This document shows, in pieces, positions 25,709-33,922 of a stretch of DNA of 64,000 bases. The stretch spans positions 1 through 64,000 of the forward strand of contig CAUTQY010000004.1 of NCBI GenBank assembly GCA_963540815.1, in the 5' to 3' direction. The notes beneath the pieces were generated by a model, which made no database searches, was not told where the DNA came from, and was given only the letters and a program-made list of their open reading frames with translations. Position 1 is the first letter of the stretch, and every line of letters begins with the position of its first letter. Made by a program: the position numbers and the translations under genes. Source of the stretch: Scybalousia_A sp963540815. Lineage in GTDB: Bacteria; Bacteroidota; Bacteroidia; Bacteroidales; P3.

Positions 25709-26257
25709 TTAGGAAAGCATTTTAAGAATATCGTTTTCCATTTCTTGCGGTGAAACCATTGATTCAAAACGTTTTATGGTTTGTCCGTCTTTGGAAACAA
25801 GAAACTTGGTGAAATTCCATCTTATATTGTTTCCCTTTTCAAAACCCGTTTTTTGTTCTTTATGAATGACGTCCAATTTTTTCCCTATTTCCTTAATGGG
25901 ATAACCTTCAAAAGGTGCTTTTTCTTTTAAAAAGGTAAACAAAGGCGCCTCTTCTTTGCCATTAACATCTATTTTTGCAAACATTTGAAATGTCACTCCG
26001 TAATTGACAAGGCAGGTTTCTTTTATTTCTTTTGCGTCACCCGGCTCTTGAGCCAAAAACTGATTGCAAGGGAAACCCAAAACAACCAAACCCTTGTCTT
26101 TGTACTTCTTATAAAGAGACTCCAAACCCTCGTATTGAGGGGTAAAACCGCATTTGCTGGCCGTATTTACAATGAGCATTACTTTACCTTTATAGTCTTC
26201 AAAGTTAATATCCTTGTCTGAAAGACTTTTCATTGTAAAATTATAGATACTTTTCAT
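25709..26257 (-). CDS. Glutathione peroxidase family protein
   Basis: The 182-residue thioredoxin-fold peroxidase reduces hydroperoxides, in bacteria usually with thioredoxin rather than glutathione. The peroxidatic cysteine is in NTASKCGFTPQYEGL; GFPCNQFLAQEPG and RWNFTKFLVSKDG provide the conserved Gln and Trp partners. There is no selenocysteine codon and no signal peptide. The gene starts 15 nt after porQ ends, in the same direction. Confidence 0.93.
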   Translation of the reverse strand: MKSIYNFTMKSLSDKDINFEDYKGKVMLIVNTASKCGFTPQYEGLESLYKKYKDKGLVVLGFPCNQFLAQEPGDAKEIKETCLVNYGVTFQMFAKIDVNGKEEAPLFTFLKEKAPFEGYPIKEIGKKLDVIHKEQKTGFEKGNNIRWNFTKFLVSKDGQTIKRFESMVSPQEMENDILKMLS

Positions 26258-26272
26258 AACTTTAATTTGTTT

Positions 26273-27328
26273 TTAGAATTTATAACTCAATGTAATATAA
26301 TTCGGACTGCCGTAATTGTGATATTCGTTGCGCGCAAAACTTACGGTATATTTTTTGTAAAAAACATTAAATCCGTACGATAGTCCGGTAAGAGAAAAAG
26401 CATCGTTTACCGACATCTCTTTTCTTTGTCTGTGGGAATAACCCAAGGAAAAACTAAAATACTTGCTTGGAAGTATGTCCACGGCAAATCTCAAATGCCT
26501 AAAACCCTTGTCCACAAAAGCAGAAAAAGAATTTTCTTTTTTTTTACTGCCGTCCAAATCCTTACTCGTTCGCTGATTCAAAGGGTCGTTTTCTCTAATG
26601 TCCCATCTGTTAAGATTGTCCGCCACAACATATAGTACAACAGGAGCATGTTCAAACTTTCCGGAAAAACCTATTTGCAAATCCAAAGGTAGTGTATCTC
26701 TTTGATTGGCAAAAGAATGTACTTGTCTGCCTATATTTTTGAGTGCTGCCCCTACCTGCCATTTTTTTGTAGGAGATACCCACATTGCAGAAACATCCAC
26801 GGCTATTGTTGCAGAGGAATAAGACTCGTATTTGGAAAACACAGGTTTGAGATTAACCCCCAAATAAATATCTTTTTCTATCTGTCTTCCCCAAGCTATG
26901 TTGAACATATAATCACTTGCAGAGAAAGTTCCCAAAACATCACCATTGCTTTCCGTCAATAGAAACTCTCCGTAATTTATGTATTGTAGGGCAAAGCCAA
27001 AGTTACCGAATTTTTCAAACGTATGTGTGTAATGTATGGCGCCTTGATAAGAGCCTGCAAATATATCGGTATAAGTTACCGAAATTCCGTTGTTGAGTTT
27101 GGACGTTAGAGTTGACGGGTTGGCAATGGAAGTCGGAACTTCGTCTATAAAACGTGGGACAAAATTTAGCCCTCTTGCTGTCATTTGTGCCGAGTTATAA
27201 AGATTGAGAATAGCAAAACCTTCTTGTCCGGCTCCGGATTGCGCAAAAGAAACCTTATTTATAAAGAAAAGACAGACTATAATTGATATTGTTATTATTC
27301 GTCCAAACATTATTTTAACGCTTTGCAT
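26273..27328 (-). CDS. porQ: Type IX secretion system protein PorQ
   Basis: PorQ is an outer-membrane barrel of the T9SS attachment complex with PorU, PorV and PorZ. The 351-residue product has a signal peptide ending near SFAQ, then a FadL-like barrel. Family features include QYINYGEFLLTESNGDVLG, the FSASDYMFNIAWGRQ strand, VGAALKNIGRQ, PLDLQIGFSGKFEHAPV, LNRWDI and a C-terminal LSYKF. Older records call this family penicillin-binding protein, wrongly. PorZ is encoded at the other end of the window. Confidence 0.85.
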   Translation of the reverse strand: MQSVKIMFGRIITISIIVCLFFINKVSFAQSGAGQEGFAILNLYNSAQMTARGLNFVPRFIDEVPTSIANPSTLTSKLNNGISVTYTDIFAGSYQGAIHYTHTFEKFGNFGFALQYINYGEFLLTESNGDVLGTFSASDYMFNIAWGRQIEKDIYLGVNLKPVFSKYESYSSATIAVDVSAMWVSPTKKWQVGAALKNIGRQVHSFANQRDTLPLDLQIGFSGKFEHAPVVLYVVADNLNRWDIRENDPLNQRTSKDLDGSKKKENSFSAFVDKGFRHLRFAVDILPSKYFSFSLGYSHRQRKEMSVNDAFSLTGLSYGFNVFYKKYTVSFARNEYHNYGSPNYITLSYKF

Positions 27329-27409
27329 TTATATAAACTCAAAAGAGTTGTTTTTATTATTTTCGGCATTTTTAAAAAACAGAGTGCAAACCCAAGTGTT
27401 GTTATCCTA

Positions 27410-29542
27410 TTATATCCTTCCCCAATATTTTCTAAAAAACCACTCCGAACCCAAGCACAATACTATAATCAACCAATACCACCAAAGTGAAACAAATTTT
27501 TTGTTTTCCGTATTTTCGTATATAATGGGTTTTATTTCTTCGTTCCGTTCTATGTAATCTTTTATCTTATGTAATTGTTGAGTATAAACCATTTTTCCTC
27601 CCGTTTTGCTTGAAAGAGTAAATAAATCGCTATGCTTTGCTACCAAATCGTTGTATTCCGCGCTGATATTATTAACTACAAAAGAGGACTTGTCCGTTAG
27701 GGTTTTGCCGTTAAAGTTTGTTTTTGCCTCTATTTGATATTCTCCTGACGGCAATTTGGAAAGATTTGTATAATAGGCGTTATTCGTTTTGCCGAAAGTA
27801 TAGGTTTTATCGGAAAATACGTTTTGTTTGTCGTAAGCGGTTTTCTGTTTCAGTGTAAAACTTATCTCCGGAGTGTTTATTAACTCATAATTGTCGTTAT
27901 AAAGTTGAGCTCGAACAACAATATTTTCATTTGAATGATAGATGTCCTTATTATCCAAAATAAAACGTTTCTTGTTATCTTTGTTGGAAAGTATTTGCAA
28001 AGTTTTACCTATCAATTCATTGGTTTGGTTATGCGAAGTATTTATTAAGTAGTTGTGCAATCGCCATCTCCAAATATTTTCACCCAAAATATATCCTATG
28101 TTTTGCTCTTCTTGCAAACAAAAAGCAATTAAAGGATAGTCCGTTGAGATAGACCCTATACGTTGATAGGCAAGAATATTAAGACTTGGAGAATATGTGT
28201 AGCGAGCCGAAACCGATAAAAGAGGAGGAAAATCCTTAAACAAATTTGTTGTTTCCTTGTCTAAGGTAAAAGCGGAAAAATTATTGTTATAGCTTGCTAC
28301 AACCTGCACGGCATTGAACGACAAAGGATTTATTTTGATATTTTTTTGCACAGCGTTAAAATAAGATACATTTGTTTGTTGTCCGACTATGAAAAGAAGA
28401 GGAATTGTTTTTTTTTGCAATTGTTTTATCATATTTACCGAAAAAGGACTATTCGGTAGATTATGCAAAACTGCAAGGTCGTAATTTTCGTTCAAATTTG
28501 CTTTTTCTATTTCGGTAAATACTTCACAATCATAGTTATTGTTTTTTGCCACATTTTTTATGGCAGAAATATCGGGATGCGCAGACACTGCAAGTACAAT
28601 TATTTTTTTCTTGGTGTCCAAGACTTCAATAAAAATATCCTTAGTGTTGTTTGCCTTATTGCTTTCGTTATAGAGTTTGGTTATTGAAAAGGAAAGTTTG
28701 TTTATTCCGGCTTTTGAAGCTGTTTCCTTATAAGGTATGGTAAGAAAAAAATCCTCTCCGTTTATGGTAAAGGTTTTTATGACAGAGGTTTTGCCGTTAT
28801 AACTCATAGTCAAAGCAACTTTTTCGCCTTTGCATTTGTTTGCTTTTATGTTTATTTCCAAAGGGAAAGATTCGTTTAAGAAACAGATTTTGTTATAACG
28901 CACATCACTTATTTGTATATCCTTTCTTTGTGTAGTATCTCCCAGGGCAACGCTATAAACGGGACAAGTAAAATATTCCTCGTTATTCAAAAGACTGTGA
29001 CCTTGTGTTGCAATGGCATCCGTGCAAAGCACAAGGGCGGAAAGATTTTCCTTGTTAAAATTTTGTGCAACATAATTATAAAGTTCCGAAAAATCCGTTG
29101 TATAATCCTCATAAACAATATTATTGTCGTCTGTTTTGTCGAAATCAAAATTTCTTGTTTCTTGTCCGAATTTGAGCAAAACGACATTATGGTTTTTCCG
29201 TAAATCGTTATATAGTTTTTCCAAATTTCGCAAATAGGTTTGATTTGTTTGCTTGTTTGTTTGCCAATGATTTCGTATTGACAGCGAAACATCCTGCGCC
29301 ATTACTATAATAGGTTTTTCTATATGCTTATGTGTTATACGTTTAACAGGTGAAAGCAGCAAAAACAAAATTAAAAACAAAGCAATGAATTTAAACAAAA
29401 ATAATATCAGTCTTTGTTGCTTTGAGTACGGTGACGTTTTTTTGTTTTTGAAAGTAACTAACAGATTGTATTGCCAACCGGCCAAAAGCAAGGCAACCAA
29501 AATTATGGCAGGTAAAAACCAAACGGAATATTCCAAAAACAT
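27410..29542 (-). CDS. VWA-domain membrane protein
   Basis: The 710-residue protein has two N-terminal membrane segments (about 7-25 and 45-63) and one near the C-terminus (WWYWLIIVLCLGSEWFF). Between them is a von Willebrand A domain whose metal site DxSxS is intact (MAQDVSLSIRNH) with an acidic LCTDAIATQG later. The rest looks like Ig-type and glutamine-amidotransferase-like folds seen in Bacteroidetes BatA-related proteins. It likely faces the periplasm. The start codon overlaps the stop of the DnaJ/TerB gene. Function unknown. Confidence 0.7.
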   Translation of the reverse strand: MFLEYSVWFLPAIILVALLLAGWQYNLLVTFKNKKTSPYSKQQRLILFLFKFIALFLILFLLLSPVKRITHKHIEKPIIVMAQDVSLSIRNHWQTNKQTNQTYLRNLEKLYNDLRKNHNVVLLKFGQETRNFDFDKTDDNNIVYEDYTTDFSELYNYVAQNFNKENLSALVLCTDAIATQGHSLLNNEEYFTCPVYSVALGDTTQRKDIQISDVRYNKICFLNESFPLEINIKANKCKGEKVALTMSYNGKTSVIKTFTINGEDFFLTIPYKETASKAGINKLSFSITKLYNESNKANNTKDIFIEVLDTKKKIIVLAVSAHPDISAIKNVAKNNNYDCEVFTEIEKANLNENYDLAVLHNLPNSPFSVNMIKQLQKKTIPLLFIVGQQTNVSYFNAVQKNIKINPLSFNAVQVVASYNNNFSAFTLDKETTNLFKDFPPLLSVSARYTYSPSLNILAYQRIGSISTDYPLIAFCLQEEQNIGYILGENIWRWRLHNYLINTSHNQTNELIGKTLQILSNKDNKKRFILDNKDIYHSNENIVVRAQLYNDNYELINTPEISFTLKQKTAYDKQNVFSDKTYTFGKTNNAYYTNLSKLPSGEYQIEAKTNFNGKTLTDKSSFVVNNISAEYNDLVAKHSDLFTLSSKTGGKMVYTQQLHKIKDYIERNEEIKPIIYENTENKKFVSLWWYWLIIVLCLGSEWFFRKYWGRI

Positions 29543-30255
29543 TAGTTAAAATTCCTTTCCTTCTTAATAGTCTCGTAAGCCTCGTTTATTTGTTTAAATT
29601 TCTTTTCTGCGTCTTTTTGAGCTTTTTCTCCAAGGTGAGCAACCTTATCCGGATGATATTTTATACAAAGTTTTCTATAAGACCTTCTGATTTCTTCATT
29701 GTCGGACTCTCTGGTAACTTGCAGTATGGTGTAGGCAGAGTCCGTATTTTTGAAGTACATATTTTCTATTGTCCTATAGTCGTTATTTGAAATCAACAAC
29801 AGATTGGCAATTTGTGCCATACTATTTTTTTCCGAGTTGGAAATTTCTCCGTCCGCCAAGGCAATACCAAACAAAAGATGCAACAATTCCAAACGCGAAG
29901 CGTAGGCAATATTATGATTTATTTCCCTGCAAGCACGATTTATGTCTATGTTTTGTTTTAGTAATTCCCTAAGAATGAGAAGCCTATTCTGAGCGTCAGC
30001 TTCTCCCAAAGTATCTCTCAGCCATTTTTTTACAACCTCAAGTTCTCCTCTTTTTACAACACCGTCCGACTTCATTACATGGGCAAAAAGCACCAACAAA
30101 CTCATAACAAAATCTCCTTGCCGTTTGCCGTTGTTCTCATACTCTTTTTTAACGCCGGAGTCTATCAAAGAACCTATGCCATAACCAATCAATGCTCCCA
30201 AAAATCCGCCACCGAACAAAAAACCGAGTATTGCGCCCGTCCATTTCATACCCAT
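29542..30255 (-). CDS. TerB/DnaJ-domain protein (DjlA-like)
   Basis: The 237-residue protein starts with a glycine-rich hydrophobic segment (LGFLFGGGFLGALIGYGIG) that could anchor it in the membrane, followed by a TerB-like helical domain (MKSDGVVKRGELEVV, ADGEISNSE) and a C-terminal J domain with the HPD tripeptide (KYHPDKVAHLG). DjlA proteins stimulate DnaK at the inner membrane. The layout (membrane, TerB, J) fits. It is the first gene of the unit that continues into the VWA, porQ and gpx genes. Confidence 0.85.
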   Translation of the reverse strand: MGMKWTGAILGFLFGGGFLGALIGYGIGSLIDSGVKKEYENNGKRQGDFVMSLLVLFAHVMKSDGVVKRGELEVVKKWLRDTLGEADAQNRLLILRELLKQNIDINRACREINHNIAYASRLELLHLLFGIALADGEISNSEKNSMAQIANLLLISNNDYRTIENMYFKNTDSAYTILQVTRESDNEEIRRSYRKLCIKYHPDKVAHLGEKAQKDAEKKFKQINEAYETIKKERNFN

Positions 30256-30279
30256 AAAAAATATTTATATTTTATTTTG

Positions 30280-30287
30280 CAAAGGTA
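30280..30287 (-). promoter_or_regulatory. -7 box of the DnaJ/TerB gene
   Basis: Minus-strand TACCTTTG followed by CA, 24 nt before the ATG at 30255. A well-spaced -33 box was not found. Confidence 0.5.
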
Positions 30288-30385
30288 TAAAATAACTAAC
30301 ACAAAAATACCTTAGAGCCAAAGAAATAAATTAACTTATCCGGTTATAGACTTCAGAGGGTTGAATTTATTTTATCAAAAAACAC

Positions 30386-30393
30386 TAATTTTG
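30386..30393 (+). promoter_or_regulatory. -7 box of cca
   Basis: TAATTTTG followed by CAAAG, 30 nt before the cca ATG; a partial -33 word (GTTG) lies 22 nt upstream. Confidence 0.5.
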
Positions 30394-30423
30394 CAAAGAA
30401 CTTTATAGACGGGTAGTATAGAA

Positions 30424-31857
30424 ATGAATTTAAAAGAAAAGATAGAGGACGATATTTTTCACTTAGTCGGTAATGTAGCGGATGAACTCAGTGTTGATGC
30501 CTATGTTGTGGGGGGATATGTAAGAGATATTATACTAAAATGTCATAGTACGGATATAGATATTGTTTGTGTGGGTAGCGGAATAGAGTTGGCAAATGCC
30601 GTAGCCTCGCACATAACTTGTTTGAAAAAAGTTTCCGTGTTCAAATCATTCGGTACGGCAATGATACATTATAGGACTCAAAACAAGGATTGGCAGGTGG
30701 AATTCGTAGGAGCAAGAAAAGAGTCCTATAGAGCAAACAGTCGCAAACCCATTGTAGAGGACGGCACTTTGCAAGATGACCAAAACCGCAGGGACTTTAC
30801 CATTAATGCCATGGCAATATCCCTTAACGAAAAAAACTATGGCGAATTGCTTGACCCTTTTAACGGTTTGTTTGATTTGGAAAGGCAAATAATTCGTACG
30901 CCTTTGGACCCCGATATTACTTTTTCGGATGACCCCTTGAGAATGCTTCGCTGTATTAGATTTGCAACTCAGTTGGATTTTTCCATTCTACCGGAAACTT
31001 TTGAGGCGATAAAAAGAAACGCTTCGCGTATAAAAATCATTTCTCAAGAAAGAATTACCGAAGAGTTAAATAAGATGATACTTGCTCGTTTTCCTTCCAT
31101 GGCTTTTAAATTGTTAGACAGGTCGGGCTTGCTGAAAATAATTTTTCCCGAATTGGTTGCTCTCAAAGGAGTGGAAAGTATAGGAGAAAAATCGCACAAG
31201 GACAACTTCCGACACACATTGGAGGTTTTGGACAACGTAGCCAAACAATCAAACAAACTTTTTTTGCGTTGGGCTGCTTTGTTACACGATATAGCAAAAC
31301 CTCTGTGTAAAAGATACGATGAAAAAACCGGTTTTTCTTTTCACGGGCATGAGGTTAAAGGTTCTTATATGGTAGAAAAAATATTTCGCCGTATGAAATT
31401 GCCACTAAATGAAAATATGAAATATGTCCAAAAACTTGTCTTATTACATTTGCGACCAATTGCTTTGGTAGAAGACGAGGTAACGGATTCCGCAATAAGA
31501 CGATGTTTGTTTGAAGCCTCAGATGACATAGAAGACCTTATGATACTGTGTTATAGCGATATTACCTCAAAGAACCTTGCAAAAAAATCCAAATACATAT
31601 CCAATCTTAACTCTGTTAAACAAAAAATGCGGAAAATAGAAGAAAAAGATAAAATAAGAAACTTCAAAGTTCCTATAACCGGTGAGGAAATTATGCAAAT
31701 CTATAATCTAAAACCCGGTAGGACGGTTGGCTTACTTAAAGATAAGATAAAAGAGGCCATTTTGGAAGGAAATATACATAACGACAGACAAGAGGCTTTG
31801 GAATTGTTATATTCGGAGGCTAAAAGACTGAATCTGCAAGTACAAAACAGCCAGTAA
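30424..31857 (+). CDS. cca: CCA tRNA nucleotidyltransferase with HD domain
   Basis: This 477-residue enzyme adds or repairs the 3' CCA end of tRNAs. The class II nucleotidyltransferase head has VVGGYVRDIIL and the catalytic DIDIV (D44, D46), then RRDFTINAMA and the nucleotide-selecting ERITEELNKM region. An HD phosphohydrolase domain follows (FRHTLEVLDN, LLHDIAKP), as in Bacteroidetes and other CCA enzymes. PolyA polymerase is an alternative, but tRNA CCA addition is the better call for a single copy. Confidence 0.92.
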   Translation: MNLKEKIEDDIFHLVGNVADELSVDAYVVGGYVRDIILKCHSTDIDIVCVGSGIELANAVASHITCLKKVSVFKSFGTAMIHYRTQNKDWQVEFVGARKESYRANSRKPIVEDGTLQDDQNRRDFTINAMAISLNEKNYGELLDPFNGLFDLERQIIRTPLDPDITFSDDPLRMLRCIRFATQLDFSILPETFEAIKRNASRIKIISQERITEELNKMILARFPSMAFKLLDRSGLLKIIFPELVALKGVESIGEKSHKDNFRHTLEVLDNVAKQSNKLFLRWAALLHDIAKPLCKRYDEKTGFSFHGHEVKGSYMVEKIFRRMKLPLNENMKYVQKLVLLHLRPIALVEDEVTDSAIRRCLFEASDDIEDLMILCYSDITSKNLAKKSKYISNLNSVKQKMRKIEEKDKIRNFKVPITGEEIMQIYNLKPGRTVGLLKDKIKEAILEGNIHNDRQEALELLYSEAKRLNLQVQNSQ

Positions 31858-31870
31858 ACGATTTTAAGTT

Positions 31871-32725
31871 TTATTCACACATTACAAAAAGGTCGTCTCT
31901 TCTATTTAGAAACAATACGGGCACGAGTCTAATGTTATTAATAATTTTTCGTTCCGTCAATCCAAAGAAAAACTCCAAAAAACTTTTGTTTGCAGTGGTT
32001 TGAAAAATACACAAATCTTTTCTTTCTCTTTGAGCGAAATCCAAAGCCTGAATGTCTGTTTGTATTCTCCTATTCAAAGAGTGTTGATTAAGGGTTTGTA
32101 TTCCAAAATTTTTAAACATCTTTCTTGCAAAACCTATGTTTAGATTAAGTTGTTTTTGCAAATATTCGTCTTTGTATCTGTGATAAAAAATATTTATAAC
32201 AGACTGAGCAAACCTTCCAAAATAAGAAGCCCAAAGTACTTTTTCCTTACTTTCTTTCAGTGAATCCATGCTGAGTACGATTTGTTTAAAATCATTGTCT
32301 TTTAGGGTCTGCTTTGCAAATAAAAAATAGGCTATACGAGAGGAATAAAAATTTTTTATAATATTGTTTGTTGTTATGGGATTGTTTTTTTTCTTACTTT
32401 TATTATCCACCTCGGCAACTATCATTACTCCGTTTAGAATTTCTCCCAAGGAATGAATAATTTCTTTGGTTCTCCCTTTTAGTGCTACAAAAGAATGGGT
32501 ATAAGGAATGTCTATTTCTTTATTTATTTTCTCTAAATCTTTAGAGGCTTGAGAGGTGGAAATATTCGTATATCTTTCGTCTGATATATGCAGGAGTACG
32601 ATACCCTTTTGCAACATCAAAGCAAATTTCTCCGCCCAAAAAATCGTATCCGCATAATTGCTGAAATCGGTAATATAGGCAATAACAAATTGGTCTCTAT
32701 ATTCTCCTTTTCTATACTTAGCCAT
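31871..32725 (-). CDS. Universal stress protein-like protein
   Basis: The 284-residue protein resembles UspA tandem-domain proteins: strand FVIAYITDFSN, helix DTIFWAEKFALMLQKGIVLLHIS, then a second half (QIVLSMDSLKESKEKVLWASYFGRF). The ATP-binding GxxG(9x)G(S/T) motif of canonical Usp proteins is not visible. It starts 5 nt after the rhomboid gene, so they form a unit. The assignment is by overall pattern and the role is unknown. Confidence 0.55.
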   Translation of the reverse strand: MAKYRKGEYRDQFVIAYITDFSNYADTIFWAEKFALMLQKGIVLLHISDERYTNISTSQASKDLEKINKEIDIPYTHSFVALKGRTKEIIHSLGEILNGVMIVAEVDNKSKKKNNPITTNNIIKNFYSSRIAYFLFAKQTLKDNDFKQIVLSMDSLKESKEKVLWASYFGRFAQSVINIFYHRYKDEYLQKQLNLNIGFARKMFKNFGIQTLNQHSLNRRIQTDIQALDFAQRERKDLCIFQTTANKSFLEFFFGLTERKIINNIRLVPVLFLNRRDDLFVMCE

Positions 32726-32730
32726 GTATG

Positions 32731-33453
32731 TTAATACCTATAACTCTGTCTTTTACGCCAGTAGATAACCAAAAACAAACCTGCCAACGCTCCTCCGAGG
32801 TGTGCAAAATGTGCAACGCCGTCAGAGGTTGCCCAAACTCCGTTAAATAACTCCAAAAGCATGTATCCGATAACAAAATATTTACACTTTATGGGCACAA
32901 AAAAATAGAGGTATATGTAATTGTTTGGAAACATCATACCGAAGGCTAGCAACAAGCCGAAGCATATGCCCGATGCACCTATGGTATTTATTTGATTGAG
33001 ATAAGCCTCGTTGCTTATCACTTTTTCCATTCCTCCTCCGACAAGTCTTACGCCATTATACACTCCGTCCAAAATATCTTTGTACATAAAATAATATGTT
33101 ATTTCTTGCATAATGGCTGCTCCTAAGGCAGTAACCGTACAATAAATCAGAAATCTTTTGCTTCCCCAAACATTTTCCAGCACTGCACCAAACATCCAAA
33201 CGGCAAACATATTAAAAAACAAGTGTGAGAAACTGCCGTGAAACAAAGAATATGTAATTAGTTGCCAAGGATAAAAACTTTCGGTAGGAAAAAAATGAAG
33301 TCCGAAAACTTTATTCAAACTTATACCTCTTGTCTCTAAAACCACACTCAAAAGATAAAGTAGAGTATTTATAATGAGTAAATGTTTGCAAACAGTAGGA
33401 AGAATACTAAAACCTTGGGGTTTATATTCATAATTATTATTTCCCGTGTACAT
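32731..33453 (-). CDS. Rhomboid intramembrane serine protease
   Basis: The 240-residue membrane protein has about six hydrophobic segments. The catalytic serine lies in GASGICFGLLLA and the histidine in HFAHLGGALAGL; the first loop carries SLFHGSFSHLFFNMFAVW. These are the hallmarks of rhomboid proteases, which cut substrates within the membrane. The ATG at 33453 was chosen rather than 33507 because a -7 box at 33497-33504 lies between them. A Usp-like gene follows 5 nt later. Confidence 0.9.
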   Translation of the reverse strand: MYTGNNNYEYKPQGFSILPTVCKHLLIINTLLYLLSVVLETRGISLNKVFGLHFFPTESFYPWQLITYSLFHGSFSHLFFNMFAVWMFGAVLENVWGSKRFLIYCTVTALGAAIMQEITYYFMYKDILDGVYNGVRLVGGGMEKVISNEAYLNQINTIGASGICFGLLLAFGMMFPNNYIYLYFFVPIKCKYFVIGYMLLELFNGVWATSDGVAHFAHLGGALAGLFLVIYWRKRQSYRY

Positions 33454-33496
33454 AAAAGTGTTGTTCTCTTTAAATGACTGAATATTTAAGTATTTG

Positions 33497-33504
33497 CAAA
33501 AATA
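33497..33504 (-). promoter_or_regulatory. -7 box of the rhomboid gene
   Basis: Minus-strand TATTTTTG followed by CA, 43 nt before the chosen ATG. It decides against the upstream start at 33507. Confidence 0.4.
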
Positions 33505-33585
33505 CAATAAAAAATTGTTTTAGGTATGTCGGTTATAAATTAAAAGATTCAAACTTCTTTATCTTTTACAACCGTTCAAAGGTGT

Positions 33586-33743
33586 AAAATTGCCTTTCTT
33601 TGTTTGCTTTCTGCCACTCTTTGTTTCAATGTGGAAAAAACATAGTTTTTCCGGCAAAAAAACATAGTTTTTTGACTCAAAAAACTATGTTTTTTTGATA
33701 ACGAATCGCCGTTTGGCAGAAACAAAACAAAGAAAGGCAGAAT
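33586..33743. mobile_element. 158-bp MITE-like element, copy A
   Basis: The element has terminal inverted repeats of about 26 bp (TGCCTTTCTTTGTTTGC... at the left, its near-complement at the right), both continuing into CTGCCA. Inside are three copies of an A-run/CTATG/T-run word, two of which form a perfect 41-nt palindrome (arms 33656-33675 and 33677-33696 around C33676). Its reverse complement aligns without gaps to copy B at 41435-41592, with 16 mismatches counted by hand. It encodes nothing. It lies in the 415-nt gap between the rhomboid and parC genes; the rest of that gap holds a REP-like repeat at 33785-33843 and otherwise nothing I can name. Confidence 0.75.
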
Positions 33744-33784
33744 CCTTTCCGTCTTTGGCTGTATCGTGCCGTTTTACGAGTAAC

Positions 33785-33843
33785 TTTGCTGCGTGGCAAT
33801 CCACAAAAACATAAAATGGAATGGATTGCCATGCAACAAGATT
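33785..33843. repeat. REP-like inverted repeat next to copy A
   Basis: TTTGCTGCGTGGCAATCCA is followed 20 nt later by TGGATTGCCATGCAACAAG, a near-exact complement. The words are those of the dispersed REP family seen at 19165. Confidence 0.7.
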
Positions 33844-33922
33844 AATCGAAATGAAAGGCGGGGTTAGTTGTCAGAGGAAGGAATCCAAAGAAAAATGTAT
33901 TTATCGTATATGTTATTGTTGA

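Noticed and set aside
33454..33507. Longer start of the rhomboid gene
   Set aside because: The -7 box at 33497-33504 lies inside this stretch, so it is not in the transcript.
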